Source: Bdellovibrio sp.
Lineage (GTDB): Bacteria > Bdellovibrionota > Bdellovibrionia > Bdellovibrionales > Bdellovibrionaceae
Direction of reading: 5' to 3'
DNA length: 53,697 bases
NCBI GenBank assembly: GCA_013360185.1
Contig: JABWCO010000005.1
Span: forward strand, 1 to 53,697
The first letter of the stretch is position 1, and every line of letters starts with the position of its first letter. A program made the translations under genes and the position numbers. The notes beneath the pieces are model-generated. The model was not told where the DNA came from, ran no database searches, and was given only the letters and a program-made list of their open reading frames with translations. Below, piece after piece: positions 39,024 to 48,598 of this stretch.

Positions 39024-42000
39024 CTATTTTGCCGCCAAAAACTCCAAACCTTTGAAATAGGCTTCCGATGAAGAGGCCGTGTCATTTGAGTCATGTTGCA
39101 AAGTGATTGCCACGATTTCAAAGTCTTCGACCTTTCTATCTGGGAAAGCTCTTTTTAAGTCTTCGGCAAGGTTGCGTTGGTAAATTTGTGCTTTGCCGAG
39201 CTGATCGGGATTATTCAGCAACAACTGTTTTGCCTCTGGCAATGTGGCGACGACGACGTTTTTATTCGAGTACCAGTTTTCAAAGATATCGCCGGCCTTG
39301 CGTGTTTCGTTCGGTACCGCCCCGCCGTAGTAATAGCCAAACAACAAGATGCGATCCGCTTTGGCATCGACAGTGGTTCGATCGCTATTGGCCAAGCCGT
39401 CGCGGATCGTAAACCATACTTGGAAGGCAGAGTCATCTTTGCCGGTTTTTCCTTTTACCGGGTCTGCTCCGCTCACATCTTTGGTGACTGCTAGCTTCAA
39501 ACTCATATTCGAAAACTCAACGGGTGAAAAGCGGTAGGCCATCGTTGTCATACGAATTGAGTTGTTGGCACTTTTCATCAGGGCCCAATTTTTTTCGCCG
39601 GCGAAATCTGCCGTGGCGTAACCGAAATCGGCATTGTCATCCAAACCACCCGGAGATCTGGATTCATAGTTGAATTGATGATCCATTCGGAAGTGCACCA
39701 TATTCTGATGATCATAAATGATCCGGATGCCGTTGCTGGAGTTTTGCCGTGTCACCGGATGGACTTTTGTTCCGGCCATCACGTCACCTAATTTTGCGAC
39801 ATCGAGGGACGCGTAAGGGTCGAAACGCAGAGCCGAAGCCGGCAAGGTGACTTTGGTTTCATAGTTGTCGGCGGGGTCGTTGATTTTCGGTAAGACTTGG
39901 CGATTTAAGTCCCACGAGTTGTCGAATACAAAGAGGTCTTGCAGCTTGTCTTGTTTTAATCCGATTTGTACTCCGATACCTGGGGCCTTCATGCGATAGT
40001 AATTACGATCTTTAATAAAGTGTTTGTTGGCGACGCTTAAGATCGCGTCGGCATTCCACTGTAAATTGGCGAGATCGTCGTTAATGTTAAGCTCTGACAC
40101 CGTATTGACCAAACCCTTCATGAACGCTTTTTGATTAAAGCGCGAGGCCAAGATACCAGCCAAGTGATCAGCGTTGATGGTGCCTAAGTCGACCGCCTTT
40201 AGACGCGGAGGGAACTTGGACGAAGACACTGTCACTACGCCGTCATTTTCCTCATCGAATTGTCCGATGATTTTTGTGGCCTTCATAAAGATGTGGGAAT
40301 TTTCTGGTTCGCTCTTAAACGTCACAGAAAAATATCTGGTAAGACCAATCAGGGATCTTTCATTTTTTCGCCAGAACGCAGCTGCTCCGGCAGGAGTAAT
40401 AGAGCGCGCGGCTGGTTTATCTTTGCAGATGTCCGGAATTTTGTTTTCCGTCAAAGCTGAAACCAATTGAAACGGGACATCCGTCGTGTTCAAGATCGTA
40501 GAGCCGTGCAGCCCCGACGCCACGGACACCATGCCTTTGACATAAGTTGAAATGAAACTTGGTTTTCTTAAGAAGGCATGCAAAGTGTCCATGGCTCCTT
40601 TGGAGTAGCTGATAAAGAAATACTTCGGGGGGGCGTGACCGCGCTGCACTCGGGACTTAAAGTCTTGCGCTAAATAATCTAGAATAATTTCGCCATTCAC
40701 TTCGCTGCTGCAGCTGCTTTCTACTGGAGGCTGAATCACACGCAAACCCATTTCGTCAGCCAGAGCATTCAGCCCCAAGCTAAAAATTTCTTTATCGAAA
40801 ATGGCATTATAGACGCCGGGAACGTAGACGATTGTGACATTCTCAAGCTTTTGACTGTTATATATTTTTGTCAATGGAGTGGGGTAAATGCGGCCCTCAT
40901 AGTCCGCCTCAAGAATGGCTTCTTTAAACAACATTTGTGCTGCCGACAAGTGATCTTTGCCGAAGGGTTTGGTTAAGGCTTCAAAGGATTTTGTCAGTTG
41001 CTCTTTGTTTGCGATCCAGTGACGAGCGAATTGCAAATCACGGGTTTCGGGTAAGTAAGCCTTTTCTTGCACGACGATGGAGTTCTCTAGCAAAAAGGGC
41101 ATCTGATGCATTTTCATCACCGCGCGTTTTGCGTTTAAAGTATACTTCTTGAATTTTTCAAGCAAACCGTCGCTATTTTGGATATCTATAGCGCGTGCGT
41201 CCAGGCTGGCAGTTTTTTGATCCTGTAAGAGGCTGACTTTTTCTTTGATTTTATTGATGCGTGCGTCTTTCAACAGGTTTTCCGCAGAGCCTGCCGTCAG
41301 TACGGCGTCGGCAATGGCGCCCACATCTTCGGGGGAAATCATCGATTGGACGTCAAAACGCGAAATATCAAAATTCATTGCCGACATATTTTGGGTTTGT
41401 GTCGGATCAAAGCGGAAGGCATCCATGAAAGTTTTAATTTCTGAAACCAAGAAAAACGGGCGCGTGTCCGCGACGAATTTTGTGATGTGGCGGAAGATGC
41501 GTTTTTGGCTTAAGTCTTTGGCGTCTGTTTTGATGCCGTCACGGGCCTCGGTCATGACCTGAATCAGGGATTCCTTGCCAGTGCTATTGTGTTTCTGGGC
41601 CGCTTCAGCGAACAGATTTTTGGCTTCGATGCCAATGACTGATAAAACGTCTTTAGAGCGAATTTGCCCGGGAATTTTACGCTTATTCGACGCCATCAAC
41701 CCAAAAGACGAAGCGGCGGTTAAGGATCCGTGGGTGCGGTACATCTTAGTCATGCCACCCAGGGAATTTTTAATGAAGTACCCATCTTTCAAAGTTAAAA
41801 TCATGTCTGGAAAATCGAAATTTCTTTCTGATGCGGATTCGATCAGACGGAAAAGAGCGTCAGGATAGTTGGTGCCTAAGCTGGCTTGGAAGGCTTGATT
41901 GTGATCAAGGAGTTTTTCCTTATTTTCTTTGGATTGATATTGTTTTGCCAGTTGCAAAGGATTGCCGACAACCGGTGTATAGGTATAAAGACCTTTTATT

Positions 42001-43025
42001 TTATCATAGCGAACCTTGGCTTCGCCCTCACTTGTGATGACCGTCATCGTGGTGGCCACAGAATTGTTTTTATTCACTGAAATTGCCATATCAAACCAGG
42101 ACTCTTTGCGCAGCTCTTGGATCAACGGCAGCATGTTTTTGCGGTCCTTCATATAGACCGGGGCCCATGTGCCCAAGGCCATCAGAGGCATTGCCACGTC
42201 TTTAGAGTTCTGCAACTGTTGCGTGAAGTTCAGGCCGGCGCGTTGGACGGGCTCACTGACTTCAATACCCAACAGCTCTTGCTCGGCTTTTCCTTCGCTA
42301 AAGCGGCCAACGTTGCCATGGTCAGAAACCAAAATGATCTCGACATCTTGACCCTTGTCTTTGAAGGCCTTCGCCAGACGTTTTATTTCCGCGTCTAATG
42401 TTTTAAGCACGGGATAAAGGCGATTTATTTGTGTATGAGCGATCGAATCCACGGCGCCGATGTATCCGGTCAGAAATTTTTTAGGTTTTGCCGCGACCAG
42501 GTCATCTATGACTGTTTTAAGTTCTAGCTTCGGCACTTCGTCAGTGGGGAAGTACATCAAAGCTTCAATATAGGGATTAAAAAAAGCATCAAACGCACCC
42601 ATATAGTATTTCGGGAAAGCCAAGCGACGGTAATAGTCCCGAGGATCGCCTTGAATAGACTGGGTTGAGTCGTCAAAATAAGTGGCCTCTACTGATTTAA
42701 TACGGCCGGAGGCACCGAAAACTTCGGCGGTGTTTGTAACCGTAGCCCAAGCGAGGTCCGTCATTGACGGAAATGGCGACACGTGGGCACCGACGTTCGA
42801 GAACTCTTTAAAGAGCCCCTGTTTTTGCGCCTGCTGAAAGGCATAGTAGCTAAAGCCGTCGACAGCTAAGATAATGGTCTGTACTGATTGTTGGGTGGAT
42901 GTTGTTTTTGCCGAGGACTTCCATGGCATCTCGATGGCCCGCGCCGGGGAGGCGACACTTAATGACAGCACGCTGGCAAGAATGCTCATGGTCAGTAAGT
43001 GGTGGTATTTAGTCGGGCGTTTCAT
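39024..43025 (-). CDS. Secreted fusion: alkaline-phosphatase-superfamily + alpha/beta lipase + DUF3047-like
   Basis: 1333 residues; GGAGG precedes the ATG, and residues 1-30 are a signal peptide ending in ARA. (1) About 50-450: a type I phosphodiesterase/nucleotide pyrophosphatase-like phosphatase fold. ILAVDGFSYY gives a metal Asp (56), SPFPSMTDLAWATVTNT a nucleophile Ser/Thr region (87-89), DSIAHTQ a metal Asp/His, SDHGNVG an Asp-His, and THGSL the last His. (2) About 730-960: an alpha/beta-hydrolase with FISYSKGAMD (Ser808), NDGVVTVSSS (candidate Asp) and TINADHLAG (His954), like bacterial lipases. (3) The last 200 residues resemble DUF3047 (QVWFTIRDG, ITLQHDSNDTASSSEAYFKGLEF). The middle is helical. 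A secreted lipid or phosphoester hydrolase acting on membranes is inferred. The pairing of both enzymes in one chain is unusual. Confidence 0.75.
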   Translation of the reverse strand: MKRPTKYHHLLTMSILASVLSLSVASPARAIEMPWKSSAKTTSTQQSVQTIILAVDGFSYYAFQQAQKQGLFKEFSNVGAHVSPFPSMTDLAWATVTNTAEVFGASGRIKSVEATYFDDSTQSIQGDPRDYYRRLAFPKYYMGAFDAFFNPYIEALMYFPTDEVPKLELKTVIDDLVAAKPKKFLTGYIGAVDSIAHTQINRLYPVLKTLDAEIKRLAKAFKDKGQDVEIILVSDHGNVGRFSEGKAEQELLGIEVSEPVQRAGLNFTQQLQNSKDVAMPLMALGTWAPVYMKDRKNMLPLIQELRKESWFDMAISVNKNNSVATTMTVITSEGEAKVRYDKIKGLYTYTPVVGNPLQLAKQYQSKENKEKLLDHNQAFQASLGTNYPDALFRLIESASERNFDFPDMILTLKDGYFIKNSLGGMTKMYRTHGSLTAASSFGLMASNKRKIPGQIRSKDVLSVIGIEAKNLFAEAAQKHNSTGKESLIQVMTEARDGIKTDAKDLSQKRIFRHITKFVADTRPFFLVSEIKTFMDAFRFDPTQTQNMSAMNFDISRFDVQSMISPEDVGAIADAVLTAGSAENLLKDARINKIKEKVSLLQDQKTASLDARAIDIQNSDGLLEKFKKYTLNAKRAVMKMHQMPFLLENSIVVQEKAYLPETRDLQFARHWIANKEQLTKSFEALTKPFGKDHLSAAQMLFKEAILEADYEGRIYPTPLTKIYNSQKLENVTIVYVPGVYNAIFDKEIFSLGLNALADEMGLRVIQPPVESSCSSEVNGEIILDYLAQDFKSRVQRGHAPPKYFFISYSKGAMDTLHAFLRKPSFISTYVKGMVSVASGLHGSTILNTTDVPFQLVSALTENKIPDICKDKPAARSITPAGAAAFWRKNERSLIGLTRYFSVTFKSEPENSHIFMKATKIIGQFDEENDGVVTVSSSKFPPRLKAVDLGTINADHLAGILASRFNQKAFMKGLVNTVSELNINDDLANLQWNADAILSVANKHFIKDRNYYRMKAPGIGVQIGLKQDKLQDLFVFDNSWDLNRQVLPKINDPADNYETKVTLPASALRFDPYASLDVAKLGDVMAGTKVHPVTRQNSSNGIRIIYDHQNMVHFRMDHQFNYESRSPGGLDDNADFGYATADFAGEKNWALMKSANNSIRMTTMAYRFSPVEFSNMSLKLAVTKDVSGADPVKGKTGKDDSAFQVWFTIRDGLANSDRTTVDAKADRILLFGYYYGGAVPNETRKAGDIFENWYSNKNVVVATLPEAKQLLLNNPDQLGKAQIYQRNLAEDLKRAFPDRKVEDFEIVAITLQHDSNDTASSSEAYFKGLEFLAAK

Positions 43026-43248
43026 AGGTCCTCCGCGAGTTCAAAAAATTGCCTCAAACAGATAAGAGGCAAGTAAAATGCCAGGGAAGCAGCGGTCATA
43101 GAGTTTAGGGGCTGTCTGGGGCAGAGACGGGCTGCAGTGGTGTCTCACTCTGAGATTGCTGACAATTATTTGCGATACCTGTCTAAAACTTGCACTGCTT
43201 GCCAAGGCTTGCGGCCTGAGATATTTTTTGGAGTTCAAGCGGGGGATA

Positions 43249-43884
43249 ATGGCATTCACTATTAAACTTATTTTGACGGTCGCCTGTGTGGGTTTGTGGC
43301 TTTTGACGCAAAAAATTTTGGGGCAACGTAAAGTCCCTTTTAAAGATCGTATCAGCGACTGTGTGTTGCAGTGGACAGAACGGCAAAATGCTTATTTGCA
43401 TAAGAACCCACGGGTTGCTAATGGGCTTTTGATTGCAAGTTCTCTGGTCATTGATGCCCTGGGAATTTTTATTATTGTGCAGACTCTTTGGGGGGATAGT
43501 GTCCGTCCTTTATTGGCACTCTTGGTGCTTTTTACTTTGCGGCAAATTAATCAAGCTATCACGATGCTGCCCACACCTCCCGGAATGATTTGGCGAGACC
43601 CCGGGGTGCCTTCGCTTTTTGTGACCTACGGCGTGTCGAATGATTTATTTTTTTCAGGGCACACGGCCTTAGCGGTGTTGGGGGCGCTGGAGTTGGCGCA
43701 GCTCGGAGGCCCGCTTTTTATGACCTTGGCCGCTTTCGTGGTGGCGTTTGAAATTTTGGTGGTGCTTTTGCTGCGCGCGCATTGGACTATGGATGTGTTT
43801 GCGGGGGCGGTGACCGCGGCCTGGGTTTATGACTTGATAGGGCGTTTTGCGCCTTCCGTCGACGCGTGGATCGCGGGCTTTTAA
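43249..43884 (+). CDS. PAP2-like membrane phosphatase/transferase
   Basis: 211 residues from the ATG at 43249 (GGGGG upstream); the frame from 43156 is not supported. About five membrane segments. Two active-site motifs match the C-terminal half of PAP2/sphingomyelin-synthase-type enzymes (PAP2_C): NDLFFSGHTALAVLGAL (first His) and LLLRAHWTMDVFAGAVTA (second His with Asp). These cleave or transfer phospho-headgroups from lipids via a phospho-His intermediate. The first motif of classical PAP2 (KxxxxxxRP) is not visible, as expected for PAP2_C. It is divergent from the phosphatase/lipase fusion, so both could act on phospholipids. Confidence 0.8.
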   Translation: MAFTIKLILTVACVGLWLLTQKILGQRKVPFKDRISDCVLQWTERQNAYLHKNPRVANGLLIASSLVIDALGIFIIVQTLWGDSVRPLLALLVLFTLRQINQAITMLPTPPGMIWRDPGVPSLFVTYGVSNDLFFSGHTALAVLGALELAQLGGPLFMTLAAFVVAFEILVVLLLRAHWTMDVFAGAVTAAWVYDLIGRFAPSVDAWIAGF

Positions 43885-43889
43885 TTCGT

Positions 43890-44633
43890 TTATTTAGTTT
43901 TAAGAAAATTTTGAACTTGTTCAAGGACCCAGTGGGGATCTTCTAGCGTCAAATCGTGCCCGGCGGCCGGGTGTTTGATGACGGGAATGTCCCATTTTTT
44001 TGCAATCTTATGGGAACAGTCGGGGTGCACGACGCGGTCTTTTTCGGAAGCTAAAACCAAAACCGGTGCTGGCGGCGTTCGTCGTTGTGTAACTTGAGCG
44101 GCGACAAACATTTGCCATAAAAAATTGATCGGCTTTACCGGATGCTCCAGTACCCGGGGGCCCCAGCTTGCGGCTAACTGTTGCACTCGGTCTGCGGGCA
44201 AGGCGGTCGTGGTCAAACGAATGATGATTTCCTCACGACGAAGCGGGTCCTTTTGTATGGCAGACTGAAAAATGTTTTTTAAGGACAGAGGTTGTAAGCG
44301 TTTATAAATCGCCGAGTTGTTCAAACTGCAGTTGATTAAAATCACGGCTTCGACTTCGTCGGGATGGCGATGGGCCCATTCCAAGGCCAGCATGCCGCCC
44401 AAAGAAAATCCCAAAAGAATTTTTTTGCCAGGGGCCGGAGCTTGTTCACGCAAAGCTTGAACGTTTTTATTTAGGCTTAAGGGCGTGGTGTGTTTGCACT
44501 GGCGACCATTGCCTAAAATGTCTGCGGTGTGGAACTGGTGCGTCGGGAAATGAGCCCGCAAATGGGGTAAAAAATCACCCCAGTGGAAAGCTTCACTCAT
44601 AATTCCGCGCACCAACACCCACTGCTTGGACAT
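43890..44633 (-). CDS. Alpha/beta-hydrolase (paralogue B)
   Basis: 247 residues. QWVLVRGIMSEAFHWGDFLPHL begins the fold, LGFSLGGMLALEWAHRHP carries the nucleophile Ser, VLASEKDRVVHPDCS the Asp, and HPAAGHDLTLEDPHWVLEQV the His. It shares the sequence plan of the hydrolase at 30691 (HWG-x-F, DIxGNG, SLGGMxxxEW, CSxKIAxxW, AGHDxxxxDPxW), so the two are paralogues 13 kb apart. It starts 3 bases after the htpG stop with no good Shine-Dalgarno, so translation is probably coupled to htpG. Substrate unknown; a small cytosolic esterase or peptidase. Confidence 0.85.
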   Translation of the reverse strand: MSKQWVLVRGIMSEAFHWGDFLPHLRAHFPTHQFHTADILGNGRQCKHTTPLSLNKNVQALREQAPAPGKKILLGFSLGGMLALEWAHRHPDEVEAVILINCSLNNSAIYKRLQPLSLKNIFQSAIQKDPLRREEIIIRLTTTALPADRVQQLAASWGPRVLEHPVKPINFLWQMFVAAQVTQRRTPPAPVLVLASEKDRVVHPDCSHKIAKKWDIPVIKHPAAGHDLTLEDPHWVLEQVQNFLKTK

Positions 44634-44636
44634 GGT

Positions 44637-46511
44637 TTAATGTTTACCAGAATCCGCAGCTTGCACCATCAGTTCCGCCACCTGCTGGGAAAACTTCACT
44701 GGATCGGGAATACTTGAACCTTCGTTTAACAGAGCTTGGGCGTATAAGATCTCAGACCATTTGCTCTGTTGCTCTGGTGCTGCTTTGAGCATTTTTGCAA
44801 ACAGAGGATGTTTGGGATTGATCTCCATCACTCGTTTGGTCGGCATATTGTATTCTTGACCCATTTGCGCCATCAAACGTTGCATATGCGCCGAAGGGTC
44901 TTGTGCGGAAGACACTAGGCACACTGGGGTTTGCGTCAAGCGATCTGAAAGCACCACATCTTTAACTTGCGCTTCGAGAGTTTTTTTCATCTGCGTTAAA
45001 AGAGGAGCATAAGTTTCAGAAGCGGTTTTTAGTTCTTCTTCTTTTTTCTTTTTTTCCTCTTCACTGTCGAGGTTTAAGCCCTCTTTCGTAATCGACTGCA
45101 GTTTTTTACCCTTGTATTCTGTTAAGGCATTGACCACCCATTCGTCCACCGGATCGACAAGCATAAGAACTTCATAATTCTTTTCTTTAAGCTTTTCTAA
45201 ATACGGACTGTTGCTGACCTGACTGATTGTGTCTCCGGTGATATAGTAAATTTCTTTTTGCGCCTCTGGCATGCGCGCGATGTATTCTTCCAGCGTGGTC
45301 ATTTTGTCAGACGTTGTGGAGTGGAAAAGAGCCAGATCTTTCAGCTTTTCCTTATTTGCCGCGTCCCCAGGAATCCCTTCTTTTAAAGTGGCACCGAACT
45401 CGCTCCAGAAGTTTTCATAGGCCGTACGATCTTTGCTGATAAGATCTTTTAAGGCAGCCAAGATTTTTGTGGTGACATTTTTGCGGATCAAAGACACTTG
45501 GCGGTCTTGTTGCAGAATTTCGCGTGAGACATTCAAGGACAAATCACTGCTATCGACCAATCCTTTAACAAAGCGTAGGTACGACGGCAGCAAGTCTTTG
45601 CAGTCGGCCATGATAAACACACGTTTAATATAAAGGCTTAAGCCATATTCTGTGTCACGCATGTTAAAGTTCCATGGCTTTTTCGCAGGAAGGTACAGGA
45701 TCGAGCTAAACTCCATCGTGCCTTCGGCCTTATAGTGAATCGTTTTTAACGGTTCATTAAAATCTTGAGCGATGTGTTGATAGAATTCTTTGTGTTCTTC
45801 GGCGGTGACATCTGAAGGGTTTTTCAGCCACAAAGCTTTTTGCGAATTAAGAACTTCGTCGTCCTTTTCGCCTTTCATTTTAATTGGATGAGCCACGAAG
45901 TCAGAATACTTTTTAACCAAAGACTTTAAAACCCAAGGGTCTGTGAAGTCTTGAACTTCGTCTTCTTCTTGGAATGTTTTTAAGTGCAACGTGATGGTTG
46001 TGCCATTGCCAAACGGACGGGGCACGTTGTCGATCGAATACGTGCCATCACCAGTTGATTCCCACAAAACGCCTTCATTCGTACCGGCTTTTTGCGTGTG
46101 TAAGGTGACTTTGTCTGCGACCATGAACGCAGAATAGAATCCGACACCGAATTGGCCGATCAGTTCAGGTTTATTTTTCATTTCTTCGTTCATTTGTGCG
46201 AACGCTTTGGCGCCAGAACGGGCGATCGTGCCGATGAACTGCACCACTTCTTCTTGATCCATGCCGATGCCGTTGTCGATAATTTTTAAAGTTTTATCTT
46301 GCGTGTTGCCCTCAAGGCGAATTGTCGGTTCCCAGTTCGCCGGCAACAAAGAAGCATGGGTCAAAGATTGAAACTTAAGCTTGTCAATTGCGTCGGAAGC
46401 GTTGGAAACCAACTCGCGTAAAAAGATCTCTTTGTGTGAATAAAGTGAATGAATGACGATATCTAAAAGCTGCTTAATTTCAGCATTAAAACTTTGCACT
46501 TGTTTAGCCAT
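44637..46511 (-). CDS. htpG: Hsp90-family chaperone HtpG
   Basis: 624 residues, the standard length of bacterial Hsp90. The GHKL ATPase begins with FNAEIKQLLDIVIHSLYSHKEIFLRELVSNASDAIDKL (N-box), DNGIGMDQEEV (G1), GTIARSG, and GQFGVGFYSAFMVADKV (G2). The middle domain has FNMRDTEYGLSLYIKRVFI and LNVSREILQQDR, and the C-terminal dimerisation domain closes with DPVKFSQQVAEL. GGAGGAC precedes the ATG. It helps refold and remodel client proteins in the cytoplasm under stress. The downstream alpha/beta hydrolase starts right after the stop. No strong heat-shock promoter was recognised in the 134 bases upstream. Confidence 0.97.
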   Translation of the reverse strand: MAKQVQSFNAEIKQLLDIVIHSLYSHKEIFLRELVSNASDAIDKLKFQSLTHASLLPANWEPTIRLEGNTQDKTLKIIDNGIGMDQEEVVQFIGTIARSGAKAFAQMNEEMKNKPELIGQFGVGFYSAFMVADKVTLHTQKAGTNEGVLWESTGDGTYSIDNVPRPFGNGTTITLHLKTFQEEDEVQDFTDPWVLKSLVKKYSDFVAHPIKMKGEKDDEVLNSQKALWLKNPSDVTAEEHKEFYQHIAQDFNEPLKTIHYKAEGTMEFSSILYLPAKKPWNFNMRDTEYGLSLYIKRVFIMADCKDLLPSYLRFVKGLVDSSDLSLNVSREILQQDRQVSLIRKNVTTKILAALKDLISKDRTAYENFWSEFGATLKEGIPGDAANKEKLKDLALFHSTTSDKMTTLEEYIARMPEAQKEIYYITGDTISQVSNSPYLEKLKEKNYEVLMLVDPVDEWVVNALTEYKGKKLQSITKEGLNLDSEEEKKKKEEELKTASETYAPLLTQMKKTLEAQVKDVVLSDRLTQTPVCLVSSAQDPSAHMQRLMAQMGQEYNMPTKRVMEINPKHPLFAKMLKAAPEQQSKWSEILYAQALLNEGSSIPDPVKFSQQVAELMVQAADSGKH

Positions 46512-46645
46512 AGTGTCCTCCGAAAAAAAACTTAAGTTGAGGGATTTAATTTGTCCCTACAATCTGAGGTTCCGGGGCCATTTGGCAAGGTCCTTGGGCA
46601 AAAAAATGTATTTGGCTCAATGTGGCGAAAGGGCCGCTCTTGCCG

Positions 46646-48598
46646 TTAAGCGACTTTAAGATTTTTCTTAGGGAGAGCAGGGGATTCGGTGGTGTAGGGC
46701 ACTTCGATGTAAAGCGATGTCCCTTGGCCCAAGTTCGACTCCACCCAGACTTTACCCAGAAGAGCCTCGGCAGCGACTCGGATGGCGTCCATTCCGACTC
46801 CGCGGCCAGAGATTTCTGTCACTTGTTCCTTGGTTGAGAACTGACTGTCAAAAATGTGTTGAAGGACTTCGGCATCAGTTTTGCGCGAAGTATCCACACC
46901 TTTTTGGGAAAGTTTACTGCGGATTTTTGCAGGATCGACGCCGCCGCCGTCGTCTTTGATCAATATTTGCAACGTCGGAATCAAACTTTGGTTCAGAATA
47001 TTGCACGTGACTTCAACGTGCCCTTCTGCGGATTTACCGTTGTTTAGGCGAGCGCTGGGCACCTCAATCCCATGATCCACAGCATTTCTGAAGGCATGCA
47101 CAAGTGTTGAGAAAAGAGTGCTGTAGACTTCGGGCATCACCATTAAGTTTCCATTGGTGATTTTTAAAGGAGCCACTGACTTGTCAACTTTCTCAGCCAA
47201 GCGAAGCATGACTTCACCGTAGGGTTCTAAAAAGTTTTTTACGGGCTCCATAACCAATTCTGTCAACAAGTCTTGGGCTACAGGGGCTCCCCCTGGTAAA
47301 GAACGGATTTGGCTGGCGACTTGGTGCACTTTACTTAGGCCGATTTCAATTTGACGTTCCGGAGATAGGAAGGAGGAACCTAAGATGTCGCGAGTTTCAT
47401 TTAAGAAACCGGTGAAAGTTTCTTTGATGCGCACTGATTTATCTTTGAGCAAAACCAGCTTGTCGGATTCGGGCGTTTCATTGAATGCCGCTAAAAGAGT
47501 TTCCCCTTCGTGGCAGGCATCAGCGACTTGTTTGATGGAAAATAAAGCCGCCCCGCCTTTTAGGGTGTGCAAGTGACGGAATAAAGATTCACCATCAAAT
47601 TGCGCGGCGGGTTTTGCGGTCTCCGCTTGAATCGCCGTCACCATAGTTTGCGCTTCTTGGATGAAGCGACTGATTTCCCGTTTGCTCTTGATCATATTGA
47701 TGATCAGTTTGGCGTGCTCTTTTTCATTTTCGGCTTGGTTTTGTGCTTCAACCAAGGAGGTGATGTCCGAGGCCACGACCACGAGGCCTTCGATGGCTCC
47801 TGCGTTAGAACGGAGCGGATGATATTCTAAAGAAATATAACGATCTAGCGAGTGGGGGAAGCTTGTGGGCCCCAACGGCGAAAGGTCTTCAAAGGGCAAC
47901 ATCTCCATAAAGATGGTTTGCATCCACTTTTTAAAGCCTTCTACTTTATTTTCTGGCAGCTTCAAGACATCCCAGATGTTTTTTCCATCGGGGCGGCATT
48001 CCACAGTTTGTAAGCAGGCTTTAGAGGATACGTCTAAAACTTGGCCCACGGAATTAAAGATAAAAAATCCTTGGCCTAAGCTATCCAGTAGGGCGGACAT
48101 GGTTTGATTTAAACGTGAAAGTTCTTGAGTGCGAACTTTGACCATCTCCTCTAAGTTTTTACTGTAATCTTCGAGTTTAGCTTTGGCGTCTTCGAGCGCT
48201 CGGATCACGTCTTCTTTTTGTTCAAGTTCGGCCCGGTATTTTTTCTGCAAACGTTCTTCCAAGGTCACGTCTCGCACGAAAACGATCCAGTTCTTGTCAC
48301 CCATTGAATCAAAGATTGGTTGGAGGGTGATTTGCACTTTGCCTTCTCCGCCTTGCGAAGTTTTAAAGGTCAGCTCTTTGTACGGCGTGGCATCGCAAAT
48401 ATGCAGCAAACGCTCAAGAGCTTCGATTTTTTCGCTGAATTCGAACAGCTCACTAAACTTCATGCCGCGAGTGATTTTACGGATCGAAAGACCCGCCACG
48501 GTGGCTGCCGTTTCATTGCAATAGACCACCTTTTGATCTGCACTCAGAACAAAGACAGGTTCTAACAATGTATCAAAGAGTGAGTATTGAATCTTCAT
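46646..48598 (-). CDS. CheA-like histidine kinase with two PAS domains and Hpt, no CheW domain
   Basis: 650 residues. Order: PAS-like domain (about 1-115: FDTLLEPVFVLSADQKVVYCNETAA), coiled coil (118-165), second PAS (165-290: LLDSLGQGFFIFNSVGQVLDV), coiled coil, Hpt domain with phospho-His344 in RHLHTLKGGAALF, and a CheA-type ATPase (430-640: AFRNAVDHGIE, DDGGGVD, GRGVGMDAI, GQGTSLYIEVP). Chemotaxis CheA also has P2 and CheW-like domains; both are missing, so this is a cytosolic relay kinase of a CheA-derived type. It overlaps the FecR-like gene by ATGA, and presumably both respond to one stimulus. Confidence 0.88.
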   Translation of the reverse strand: MKIQYSLFDTLLEPVFVLSADQKVVYCNETAATVAGLSIRKITRGMKFSELFEFSEKIEALERLLHICDATPYKELTFKTSQGGEGKVQITLQPIFDSMGDKNWIVFVRDVTLEERLQKKYRAELEQKEDVIRALEDAKAKLEDYSKNLEEMVKVRTQELSRLNQTMSALLDSLGQGFFIFNSVGQVLDVSSKACLQTVECRPDGKNIWDVLKLPENKVEGFKKWMQTIFMEMLPFEDLSPLGPTSFPHSLDRYISLEYHPLRSNAGAIEGLVVVASDITSLVEAQNQAENEKEHAKLIINMIKSKREISRFIQEAQTMVTAIQAETAKPAAQFDGESLFRHLHTLKGGAALFSIKQVADACHEGETLLAAFNETPESDKLVLLKDKSVRIKETFTGFLNETRDILGSSFLSPERQIEIGLSKVHQVASQIRSLPGGAPVAQDLLTELVMEPVKNFLEPYGEVMLRLAEKVDKSVAPLKITNGNLMVMPEVYSTLFSTLVHAFRNAVDHGIEVPSARLNNGKSAEGHVEVTCNILNQSLIPTLQILIKDDGGGVDPAKIRSKLSQKGVDTSRKTDAEVLQHIFDSQFSTKEQVTEISGRGVGMDAIRVAAEALLGKVWVESNLGQGTSLYIEVPYTTESPALPKKNLKVA

